Position numbers and translations under genes: made by a program. The notes beneath the pieces were generated by a model, which saw only the letters and a list, made by a program, of their open reading frames with translations, did not search any database and was not told the origin of the DNA. Below, piece by piece: positions 7,512 through 14,932 of a stretch of 32,863 bases of DNA (the stretch's first letter is position 1; each line of letters opens with the position of its first letter). This DNA comes from Pseudonocardiales bacterium (GTDB lineage Bacteria; Actinomycetota; Actinomycetes; Mycobacteriales; Jatrophihabitantaceae). The stretch lies in assembly GCA_025965875.1 (NCBI GenBank), contig JAOPWD010000438.1, positions 1 through 32,863 of the forward strand. Direction: 5' to 3'.

Positions 7512-10364
7512 GTGCACAATCTGAACGTGGCTGGTCAACGGGCACTACCCGAGGTGGGTATCTCGGCGCGCGAGGCCGAGGTCTTGGCCGCGCTCGGCGA
7601 GCACCTGACCAATGCCGAGATCGGCGCCCGGCTGTTCATCTCCATCCGCACCGTCGAGAGCCACGTCTCGTCACTGCTGCGAAAGCTTCAGGTGGACGAT
7701 CGCCGCGCGCTGGCAGCGGTCGCAGCGAGCCTGGACTCCGTTGCGCCGAGCGCGCCCGGTGCCACTACCGCGGTCGCGCTGCCGTCGCAATTGACGCCGT
7801 TCGTGGGGCGGGTGGCTGAACGGGCGGCGCTGAGTGCTGCGCTGCGCGAGCACCGTCTGGTCACGGCGGTCGGACCGGGCGGGGTCGGCAAGACTCGGCT
7901 GGCCCTGAGCGTCGCTGGTGACGCCGCTGGCCGATTCGCCGACGGGGTCTGGTACGTCGACCTGGTACCGGTTACCGATCCGTTGATGATCGCGCCGGCG
8001 ATCGCGGACGCGCTGGGCCTCGGCGAGCGTCAGGGCCGTTCGGCGACCGACAACGTCCTCGGCTGGGTGGCCGATCGGGAAACGCTGCTTGTGCTGGATA
8101 ACTGCGAGCACCTGCTGGACGGCGTGGTGGTCCTGCTGGAACGGCTGCTCGCCGGCTGTCCCAGGCTGACGGTGCTCGCCACCAGCCGGGCGAGGCTGCT
8201 GGTGCCCTTCGAATGGGTGTTTGCGGTGCCCGGTATGTCGGTCGAAGCCGACGACGGCGGCCCTGGTGATGCCGTCGAGCTGTTCCTCGGGCGGGCCGCA
8301 GCCGGTGGGAGTCCGCTGACATCCGACGACAAGAGACGCATCGCCGCCGTCTGCAGGGGCCTCGACGGCATGGCGCTGGCGATCGAACTGGCGGCCGCCC
8401 GCTTCGCCTCGCTCGGGCTCGATGGGCTCGAAGCGGGGCTGGCCGACCGGCTGCGGCTGCTGACCGGCGGCCCGCGGATCGACGACCGGCACCGTTCCTT
8501 GCGCTCGGCCCTCGACTGGAGCTACGCGCTGCTGGCCGAACCCGATCAGGCGGTGCTGCGCCGGGTCTCGGTCTTCGCCGGGCCGTTCACCGCCGGCGCC
8601 GCCACCGAGGTGCTGGCCGATTGGCAGCCAGTGCCCGCCGGAGCCATTCCGACCATCCTGGCCGGACTCGCCGACCAGAGCCTGCTGACCGCGATCGCCC
8701 AGCCGACGGGGACTCGCTACCGGGCCTTGGAGACCATCCGTCAGTACGGCGTCGATCGGCTCGATGACGCAGGCGAGGGAGTCGAGGCCCACTCGCGCCA
8801 CCTCAACTGGTGCCTGGGCGAGGCCGCCGTACTCGAGGTCGCGTCCCGCGAACTCCTCGGTTCCTGGCGCGGCGCATTCGATCAGGTCGCCGACGAGCTG
8901 CGCTGTGCCCTGACCTGGGCGGCCGCCGGGACGGCTGACTTCCGGCCGTCCGCGTACCGGTTGGCGATCGGGCTGGCCGAACTGAACTTCACCCGGGGCT
9001 TGCCCGGTGAGTCGCAGCGGCGCTACGAACAGGCGGCCGAGCTGGCCGCGGACGACCGCGCCACCGCCGACGCCTTGCGCAGTGCCGCAGGTGCCGCGGA
9101 GTCGCGCCATTTCGGCAACGAGGCGCTGCAGCTGCGCCGGGCCGCGGCCGATGCAGCCCTACGCGCCGGGGACCGGGCTCGCGCGGCTGCTGACCTCGCC
9201 CAGAATGCCGAGTTGATCAATCGCGGCCCTGGGCTCATGGCTACCGGTCCCGCGGTCGGTGAGGTCGAGGCGCTGATCGCCGAGGGGTGGACGCTGGCTG
9301 ACGGCGACCTGACGGCGCAGGCTCGGCTGCTGACCGCCGAGGCGTTCAACGGCGCGGTAGCCGATCCCGCCACCGTCGAACTGATCGAGCGCGCCCTCAC
9401 GCTGGCCCGCCACATCGACGACCCGATGATCGAGAGCGCCGCGCTCGACCAACTCACCGCGGTACAGCTGGCTCGAGGCGAAGTCCGCGCCGCGGCGCAG
9501 AGCGCACTGCGGCGCATCGAACTCCTGCCGATGCAGGTGACCGCCGCGGCCGCCCTGGAGTTCTTCGACGGGTTCGGCATGGCCGCCGATTGCTCCGTCG
9601 CCGCAGGCGACCTGCAGGCGGCCCGGAAACTGGCCGAACGCCTCCGCGACCTGCCGTTCCACCACGAGGAGGGCCACCTGGCGACCGCGCGGCTGCTCGT
9701 CGTCACCGTGTTGGCGGGCGACTGGCCCGAGGCGGTCGGCCTGGCCGAGCGGTTCCGCGAGGGCTGGGAGCGGGCCGGGCGGCCCCGGGCCGGCAACCTC
9801 AGCCGCGGCGCATACGCGGCGGCGACGGTGCACGGGCTGCGTGGCGACGATGACGCCCGGGCCGCGTGGCTGGAGATCGTGGCCGCCCTCGGGACGCCGG
9901 GACGCTCGCTGGCCGAACTGCACTTCGGCGACGTGTTCGACGCCTTGCTGCTGCTGCACCGCGGGCAGCCCGAGCAGGCGGAACAGGTGCTGCACACGGC
10001 GCCGGAGCAGTTGACGGAGTGGTACAACGGCATGTGGCGGCCCTGGTACGCCGCGCTCTGGGCCGAGGCGGCCGTCCTATCCGGGCACGAGGATGCTGCC
10101 GCCCGCTTGGTTCGGGCCCGATTGATGGCTTCCGGCAATCCGATCGCCACCGCCATCGTGGAGCGCGCGGCGGCGCTGGCCGAGCGGGCCGGACAGGACG
10201 GCGACCGCGACGGGTTGACCGCCGCGGCCGCCGCCCTGGAGGCCACCGGGTGTCGCTACCAGTGGGCTCGAACGCTCGTCCTCATCGGCGGGGAGCAACG
10301 AGCGCGTGGCGAGGCCATGCTGGCGACGATGGGTGCGACCCCTATGGCCGGGCTTCCAGAATGA
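7512..10364 (+). CDS. Large ATPase transcriptional regulator with N-terminal LuxR-type HTH
   Basis: A 950-aa cytoplasmic regulator. Residues about 17-62 form a LuxR-type HTH (SAREAEVLAALGEHLTNAEIG, then TVESHVSSLLRKLQV). A STAND/AAA-type ATPase follows, with Walker A GPGGVGKT at 121-128, Walker B LLVLDN near 192-197 and an ATSRARL sensor-like segment. The rest, to the C terminus, is Ala/Leu-rich and helical, most likely TPR-like repeats that sense a signal. Most large LuxR ATPases carry the HTH at the C terminus, so the order here is reversed. The GTG at 7512 follows the beta-glucosidase by 12 nt without a clear ribosome binding site; a GTG at 7527 is an alternative. The gene ends 23 bp inside the convergent methyltransferase pseudogene. 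The target genes are unknown. Confidence 0.85.
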   Translation: MHNLNVAGQRALPEVGISAREAEVLAALGEHLTNAEIGARLFISIRTVESHVSSLLRKLQVDDRRALAAVAASLDSVAPSAPGATTAVALPSQLTPFVGRVAERAALSAALREHRLVTAVGPGGVGKTRLALSVAGDAAGRFADGVWYVDLVPVTDPLMIAPAIADALGLGERQGRSATDNVLGWVADRETLLVLDNCEHLLDGVVVLLERLLAGCPRLTVLATSRARLLVPFEWVFAVPGMSVEADDGGPGDAVELFLGRAAAGGSPLTSDDKRRIAAVCRGLDGMALAIELAAARFASLGLDGLEAGLADRLRLLTGGPRIDDRHRSLRSALDWSYALLAEPDQAVLRRVSVFAGPFTAGAATEVLADWQPVPAGAIPTILAGLADQSLLTAIAQPTGTRYRALETIRQYGVDRLDDAGEGVEAHSRHLNWCLGEAAVLEVASRELLGSWRGAFDQVADELRCALTWAAAGTADFRPSAYRLAIGLAELNFTRGLPGESQRRYEQAAELAADDRATADALRSAAGAAESRHFGNEALQLRRAAADAALRAGDRARAAADLAQNAELINRGPGLMATGPAVGEVEALIAEGWTLADGDLTAQARLLTAEAFNGAVADPATVELIERALTLARHIDDPMIESAALDQLTAVQLARGEVRAAAQSALRRIELLPMQVTAAAALEFFDGFGMAADCSVAAGDLQAARKLAERLRDLPFHHEEGHLATARLLVVTVLAGDWPEAVGLAERFREGWERAGRPRAGNLSRGAYAAATVHGLRGDDDARAAWLEIVAALGTPGRSLAELHFGDVFDALLLLHRGQPEQAEQVLHTAPEQLTEWYNGMWRPWYAALWAEAAVLSGHEDAAARLVRARLMASGNPIATAIVERAAALAERAGQDGDRDGLTAAAAALEATGCRYQWARTLVLIGGEQRARGEAMLATMGATPMAGLPE

Positions 10365-11417
10365 TGTTGAACGGGGTCTCAGCCGCCCGGCGCACGTGGG
10401 TGAACCCGGCCTCGCGTAGCACGACGGCCAGTTGGCGTTCCCCGGCCTGCGCACCGAGCCCAAGCGCGACCTCCTGGGCCAGCGAACCCGGCGTGCAGAT
10501 CACCGTCGAAAGGCCGTAATAGGTACGCCCCACCGGGTTCAGGTTCTGCTCCAGCGCGTCGCCGGCGTTGGGCTCGACCAGCAGCAGCGTGCCGTCCGGC
10601 GCGAGCGCCTGCCGGATGCGGCGAGCCGCCCCGACCGGATCGCCCATGTCGTGCAGGGCGTCGAAGAGGCACACGAGGTCGTAGCCGTTGCCGGGGAAGT
10701 CCTTCGCGGACGCGACCTCGAACTTCGCCCGCTGGTTCACGCCGGCCTCGGCTGCCGCCTTGCGGGCGGCCTCGATGGAGACGTCGTGGAAGTCGAAACC
10801 CACGAACGACGAGCGCTCGAACGCCTCGGCCATGATGATCGTGGAGGCTCCGAGCCCGCACCCCACGTCGGCCACGCTCGCCCCTGACTGCAGCTTCTCG
10901 ACGACTCCATCAAGGGCGGGCAGCCACTCGTTGACCAGGTGGGCGGCGTAGCCGGGCCGGAAGAGCCGCAGGGCGCCGGAGAAGAGCCGGTGGTCGTGCT
11001 CATGCCAGTCGACGCCCGCGCCGGTGCGGAACCGTCGACGAACACATCGTGATCGGCGTAACAGGACGCGATGGTCTCGAAGGCGCCGCCGAGGAAGACC
11101 GGGCTGTCCTCGTTTGCGACCACCATGGCCTGCTCGGCAGGCAACTCGTAGGTGCCCTCCGCCGGGTCGTAGACGACGTAGCCGCCGGCGGCCTGATTGC
11201 CGAGCCACTCACGCACATAGCGTTCGGTCGTGCCGGTGCGGTGCGCCAGCGTGGCCGAGGTGATCGGTCCGGCGCCGGCCATCGCCTTGTACAGGCCCAG
11301 CCGGTCGCCGATGTGCAGCAGCAGCCCGGAGATGGCTGCCCCCATGTCGACGACGGCCTGGCCGACGAACGCCTCGAGTTTCGCTCCGTCGACGGTCGGG
11401 GTTTCCGTTGTGGTCAT
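10342..11417 (-). pseudogene. SAM-dependent methyltransferase (Rv2258c-like), broken by a frameshift
   Basis: The reading runs from ATG 11417 (GGAGAC about 6 nt upstream) through a winged-helix N-terminal domain (GLYKAMAG, TLAHRTGTTERYVREWL, YELPAEQAMVVA) to YADHDVFVDG. It must then shift at 11031/11032 to continue as FRTGAGVDWHEHDHRLF. The methyltransferase half holds SAM motif I, VADVGCGLGAS, then LVCLFDALHDMGDP and a C terminus ending EARP. One missing base after GACGG explains the break. The unshifted frame stays open to 10737, giving a nonsense tail rather than an early stop. Both halves look well conserved, so the defect is recent or a sequencing error. No slippery heptamer is visible. 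The substrate of this family is unknown. The 3' end overlaps the convergent regulator gene by 23 bp. Confidence 0.85.
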
Positions 11418-11494
11418 TCGTGTCTCCGCTCTTCGGTGCAGGTCCCCGATGGAACTGCGTGGACGAGCTTGTGCGTAGACGTGGGCGGCGGGCA

Positions 11495-11537
11495 TCCGTG
11501 CTCACCACGGACCTGCGGATTCCGTGACGGCCACGGA
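11495..11537. promoter_or_regulatory. Tandem 17-bp palindromes between divergent genes
   Basis: TCCGTG-CTCAC-CACGGA (11495-11511) and TCCGTG-ACGGC-CACGGA (11521-11537) are two copies of one palindrome with identical 6-bp arms and a 5-nt spacer, 26 bp apart. The outer flanks also extend the symmetry (CA before, TG after). They lie in the 199-bp gap between the methyltransferase start (11417, minus) and the small-protein/GNAT/exporter operon (11617, plus). This is the layout of a dimeric repressor binding cooperatively. No regulator gene adjoins it. Confidence 0.6.
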
Positions 11538-11616
11538 TGTCCTCCGGTCGGCCCTGGCTCAGGGTTGGCACCAGCGACGAACGCTCGCTGACTGACCACT
11601 TCGAAGGAGCATTTCG

Positions 11617-11799
11617 ATGATCCCGTACCACGCCGGCCCCGCCCTGGCGGACGCACGGCGCAGCACCCTGCTGGCCGAGGCGCAGGCCTCGCGGCTGGCT
11701 TCGCAAGCCCGCTTCCGCCGGCAGCAGACCGGCACTGCGGCCAACCGCCGCTCGCCCCTGCGTCGGGCCCGGGGGCCACTGAGCAGGACGTTCCGATGA
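11617..11799 (+). CDS. Small basic protein of unknown function (60 aa)
   Basis: A 60-aa protein with AAGGAG 8 nt before its ATG, and its stop overlaps the next start in an ATGA junction, so it is very probably translated. Residues about 9-36 (ALADARRSTLLAEAQASRLASQARF) should form a charged amphipathic helix. The C-terminal third is Arg-rich (RRQQTGTAANRRSPLRRARG). There is no membrane segment or signal peptide. It leads an operon with a GNAT acetyltransferase and an exporter. I do not recognise a named family; a role as a nucleic-acid or partner-protein binder would be a guess. Confidence 0.65.
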   Translation: MIPYHAGPALADARRSTLLAEAQASRLASQARFRRQQTGTAANRRSPLRRARGPLSRTFR

Positions 11800-12353
11800 C
11801 CGCGCAGCTGGCGACGCGTCCCACGGTCGGCGTAGCCGTCGCGCTGCGCGACGGGTCAGCGGTCCGGATCAGGCAACTCACCGGCGATGACGCTGAACTG
11901 CTGGCCGACGGCTTCGCCCGACTGAGCCTCGAGTCCCGGCAGTTTCGGTTCCTGACCGGAAAGCCACGGTTGTCCGCGGCCGAGTTGCGCTACTTCACCG
12001 CGATCGACCACCACGACCACGAGGCGCTCGTAGCACTCAGCCTCGTCGACGGACGCGGTGTGGGCGTCGCTCGCTACGTCCGATATGCCAAGGACCCGCA
12101 GACTGCTGACGTTGCCGTGACCGTCATCGACGAGTGGCACGGCCGAGGGCTGGGCACCGAATTGATGACCCGGCTGATCGACCGCGCCGTCGCCGAAGGC
12201 ATCCGCCGCTTCACGGCGTCGATCGCGGCCGGCAACCTGGCCGTGCTCAGGCTGCTACGAACCATCAGCGTGGATTACGTGCTCGTGGGTTTCGAGGACG
12301 GCATCGTGGAGTACGAGATCTCGCTTCCGTCGCCACGGGATGACGCGGCGTGA
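11796..12353 (+). CDS. GNAT-family N-acetyltransferase
   Basis: A 185-aa cytoplasmic acetyltransferase that should move an acetyl group from acetyl-CoA to an amine. The N-terminal part VRIRQLTGDDAELLADGFARLSLESRQFRFL resembles the GNAT domain of actinobacterial protein-lysine acetyltransferases. Motif A is present as VIDEWHGRGLGTELMTRLIDRA, with the R-G-L-G-T acetyl-CoA pyrophosphate loop, and IAAGNLAVLRLLR follows as motif B. There is no regulatory cyclic-nucleotide domain, so any protein-acetylase role is only a suggestion. It overlaps both neighbours by four bases (ATGA upstream, GTGA downstream), which makes a tightly coupled three-gene unit with the exporter. Confidence 0.85.
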   Translation: MTAQLATRPTVGVAVALRDGSAVRIRQLTGDDAELLADGFARLSLESRQFRFLTGKPRLSAAELRYFTAIDHHDHEALVALSLVDGRGVGVARYVRYAKDPQTADVAVTVIDEWHGRGLGTELMTRLIDRAVAEGIRRFTASIAAGNLAVLRLLRTISVDYVLVGFEDGIVEYEISLPSPRDDAA

Positions 12354-13795
12354 GCTCGGTCATCGAGCGGCGAGCTTCTGGGTCGGCGGCTGAAACACTG
12401 GCACGGGTGGAATCCGCGCGCGCCGTTCGGCCCGGGGCCGCCGTGTTCCTGCTGACGAGCCTGGGCGGCTTCCTGGTCTCCCTGGACGTCTCGATCGCGA
12501 ACTCCTTGCTGCCGGCGATCGGGGCCGACTTCCACACCGCCGACCGGGCCGCGTTGTCGTGGATCATCACCGGTTACGCGATCGTCTTCGCCGCGGTGCT
12601 CGTACCTGCCGGCCGCCTGGCCGACCGCGCGGGCCGCAGGCGGGTCTACCTCGGCGGCCTGATCACCTTCGGCGTCGGCTCCGCGTTGTGCGGCGGCGCG
12701 CCGAACCTGCCCTTACTGCTGTCTGGTCGAATCCTGCAGGGCGTTGGTGCGGCGGCCGCATCGCCGGCGTCGCTCGGCCTCCTGCTCGCGGCCTCGGATG
12801 CCCGGCACCGGTCCCGCTACACCGCACGATGGACCGGCGCGGCCGCCCTGGGTATCTGCCTGGGGCCGCTCGTGGGCGGACTTCTCACGACGGCCGCAAG
12901 CTGGCGTTGGGCGTTCCTGGTCAACGTGCCGATCGTCCTCATCGCAGTCACCGCAGCGCCGCGGGTCTTGCCGGAGACACCACGCCACCCCGGCCGGCAC
13001 CTCCCCGACCCGATCGGCGCGGTGCTGCTGGCCCTCGGGGCGGCCGCGCTCACGCTGGGGATCTCCGAGGCGACGACCTGGGGTCTGGCTGACGCCAGAA
13101 CGCTCGGCTGCCTCGTCGCCGGTGCCGTACTGGCCACGGTGTTCACTCGGCGCTGTTCTCGGGTCGATGACCCGTTGCTCGACCTGCGCTTGCTCAAACA
13201 GCGCAGCTTTGCCCTGACCACGATCACGACTTTTCTCTACGCCTGCGGCTTCTTCGGGATGTTGTTGACGTTCGTCCTGTTCCTGGTCGGGCCCTGGCAC
13301 CTCAGCCTCGTGCAGACCGGACTGGCCCTGCTGCCAATGGGTGGTGTCGTCGTCACCATGACCACTCGGGTCGGCGATCTGGCCGGGGCGATCGGCTTCC
13401 GGACGCCACTCGCCGTCGGATCGGGCTGCATGGCCGCCGGTCTGCTCCTCAGTGCCTGGGTCGACGACGGCAGTCAATTCTCCTGGACCTGGCTCGTCCT
13501 GGTCGCGCTGATCGGCGTCGGCATCGGGCTGTGCTACCCGCTGCTCGGCGCGGCTGCGGTGGCCGGACTGCACCACGCCGACCTGGCTGCCGCAACCGCG
13601 GTGAACCAATGCGCGCGCCAGATAGGAGCCGCGCTGGGCGTCGCGGTGGCCGTCGCCGTGCTCGGACCGGTCAACCCGGCGTCGATCGGCCGATTCCACG
13701 TCACCTGGATTGTCTGTGCCGGGTTCTGCGCGCTGGCTGCCGTGGCCGCCAGCCTCATGCCGCGGACCTCGACAGCGCGGCGATCAGCCCAGTAG
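12350..13795 (+). CDS. MFS drug exporter, DHA2 (14-helix) family
   Basis: A 481-aa membrane protein of the EmrB/QacA type, expected to expel hydrophobic compounds using the proton gradient. The first segment is FLLTSLGGFLVSLDVSIANSLLPAI, with the Asp typical of the family. WIITGYAIVFAAVLVPAGRLADRAGRRRVYLGGL forms motif A, and GRILQGVGAAAASPASLGLLLA and LGICLGPLVGGLLTTAASWRWAFLVNVP cover motifs B and C. About 14 hydrophobic segments are visible. The GTG start overlaps the GNAT stop (GTGA). The tandem palindromes upstream of the operon suggest a ligand-responsive repressor. The substrate is unknown. The 3' end overlaps a convergent small gene by 12 bp. Confidence 0.93.
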   Translation: MSSVIERRASGSAAETLARVESARAVRPGAAVFLLTSLGGFLVSLDVSIANSLLPAIGADFHTADRAALSWIITGYAIVFAAVLVPAGRLADRAGRRRVYLGGLITFGVGSALCGGAPNLPLLLSGRILQGVGAAAASPASLGLLLAASDARHRSRYTARWTGAAALGICLGPLVGGLLTTAASWRWAFLVNVPIVLIAVTAAPRVLPETPRHPGRHLPDPIGAVLLALGAAALTLGISEATTWGLADARTLGCLVAGAVLATVFTRRCSRVDDPLLDLRLLKQRSFALTTITTFLYACGFFGMLLTFVLFLVGPWHLSLVQTGLALLPMGGVVVTMTTRVGDLAGAIGFRTPLAVGSGCMAAGLLLSAWVDDGSQFSWTWLVLVALIGVGIGLCYPLLGAAAVAGLHHADLAAATAVNQCARQIGAALGVAVAVAVLGPVNPASIGRFHVTWIVCAGFCALAAVAASLMPRTSTARRSAQ

Positions 13796-13963
13796 CGGAC
13801 CGGCCCAGCGCCAGTCACCCTCCGGGCCGAGGAATTCGACTCGCTCGATGTCGTCCTCGTGCTCCTCGGTGTCCACGGCCGAGGCCAGAGCCGCGGCGTG
13901 GTCCTCGAACTCATGCTCGTCGACGACGTCGCCCATAGCGTCGAGAAATCGGTAGCGGGTCAC
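13784..13963 (-). CDS. Small acidic hypothetical protein (59 aa)
   Basis: A short acidic protein containing FLDAMGDVVDEHEFEDHAAALASAVD, then IERVEFLGPEGDWRWAGPLLG. The ordered pattern of a beta strand, an acidic helix and a Trp-rich end suggests a small compact fold rather than noise. I prefer the GTG at 13963, which has TAGGT about 9 nt upstream; a TTG at 13972 would add three residues. It converges on the exporter gene with a 12-bp overlap. No function is recognised. Confidence 0.55.
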   Translation of the reverse strand: MTRYRFLDAMGDVVDEHEFEDHAAALASAVDTEEHEDDIERVEFLGPEGDWRWAGPLLG

Positions 13964-14074
13964 GCCGATCAACCTAGCCCGACGAGGTGCGACACAATGA
14001 CGACAGCAGGACCTCGTCGAACCATGGCAAGAGCGGTCTCTGCGCGATGACGCCCACCCGATGGAGATGGCGAC

Positions 14075-14929
14075 ATGGCAATAGCAGTGCTCGGCCTCGG
14101 CAACATGGGAAGCGCGCTAGCCCGTCGGCTACTAGCGGCGGGCCGCGAGGTCATCGTCTGGAATCGCTCGCCCGGCCGTGCCGACGCGCTCGTCCAAGAG
14201 GGTGCTCGTAAAGCCGCTTCGGTCGAGGAGGCGGGTGCTGCCGCGGAGGTGGTGCTTGTTTCGCTCACCGACGATGCCGCCGTCCGGGCGGTCGTGCTGC
14301 CTGACGGTCAGCCGATACGGGGACTCGGCGGCGTGCTGGTCGACTGCAGCACCGTCTCGCCGGCGACCACCCGCGATGAGGCAGCGAAGTACGGCGAGCA
14401 TTTCGTCGCCGCCCCGATCCTCGGCGCGCCACAAGCCGTGCTCTCCGGTAAGGCGACGTTCGTCGTCGGCGGAGCGCCGAGTGCGGTGAGTAATGCCGAC
14501 CGCGTGCTGTCGGACATATCGCAGACGTTGCTGCATGTCGGCGATGAGGCCGAGAAGGCGTCCGTCCTGAAGTTGCTCAACAACGCGCTGCTGATGATCG
14601 GGGTCGCCGCCCTGGCCGACATTGTGGCAGCCGGGCAGGCCAGCGGCTTCGACGACGCCGCGCTCAAGGACCTGCTCACCAAGCTCCCGGTGGTCGCACC
14701 CGGCCTGCACAACCGCATCGATCTGCTCATGGACGACGAGCACGCCGGCTGGTTCCCGGTGCGGTTGGGCGCGAAGGATCTGCGGCTGGCCAGCGAGGCC
14801 GCCGAAACGGTCGGTGTCGAGATGCCCGTGACCGACTTCGTGCGTCAGCGCTATGAGCTGGCGGCCGCGTCCGGGCTGGCCGACAAGGACATCGCGGGGG
14901 TGATCGAACTGCTGCGCCGCAAGGCGTGA
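14075..14929 (+). CDS. NAD(P)-dependent oxidoreductase, 3-hydroxyisobutyrate dehydrogenase/imine reductase superfamily
   Basis: A 284-aa cytoplasmic oxidoreductase. The Rossmann domain opens with AVLGLGNMGSALARRLLAAG, then VIVWNRSPGRA, where Asn-Arg-Ser favours NADPH. The substrate segment DCSTVSP, GAPQAVLSGKATFVVGG and the conserved Lys166 in VLKLLNNALL match the beta-hydroxyacid dehydrogenase family. The C-terminal helical domain forms the dimer. The active-site Lys separates it from imine reductases, which replace it, so a beta-hydroxyacid or semialdehyde substrate is more likely. GGAG lies about 8 nt before the ATG. It converges on gabD1 with only 3 bp between stops; whether the two share a pathway is unknown. 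Confidence 0.88.
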   Translation: MAIAVLGLGNMGSALARRLLAAGREVIVWNRSPGRADALVQEGARKAASVEEAGAAAEVVLVSLTDDAAVRAVVLPDGQPIRGLGGVLVDCSTVSPATTRDEAAKYGEHFVAAPILGAPQAVLSGKATFVVGGAPSAVSNADRVLSDISQTLLHVGDEAEKASVLKLLNNALLMIGVAALADIVAAGQASGFDDAALKDLLTKLPVVAPGLHNRIDLLMDDEHAGWFPVRLGAKDLRLASEAAETVGVEMPVTDFVRQRYELAAASGLADKDIAGVIELLRRKA

Positions 14930-14932
14930 GCG

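Noticed and set aside
7671-10246. Two long minus-strand frames over the LuxR-ATPase gene
   Set aside because: Low-complexity composition and full overlap with a gene that has clear HTH and Walker motifs; typical GC-rich antisense frames.
11020-11040. Programmed ribosomal frameshift in the methyltransferase
   Set aside because: No slippery heptamer, downstream pseudoknot or biological precedent in this family; a simple base loss explains it.
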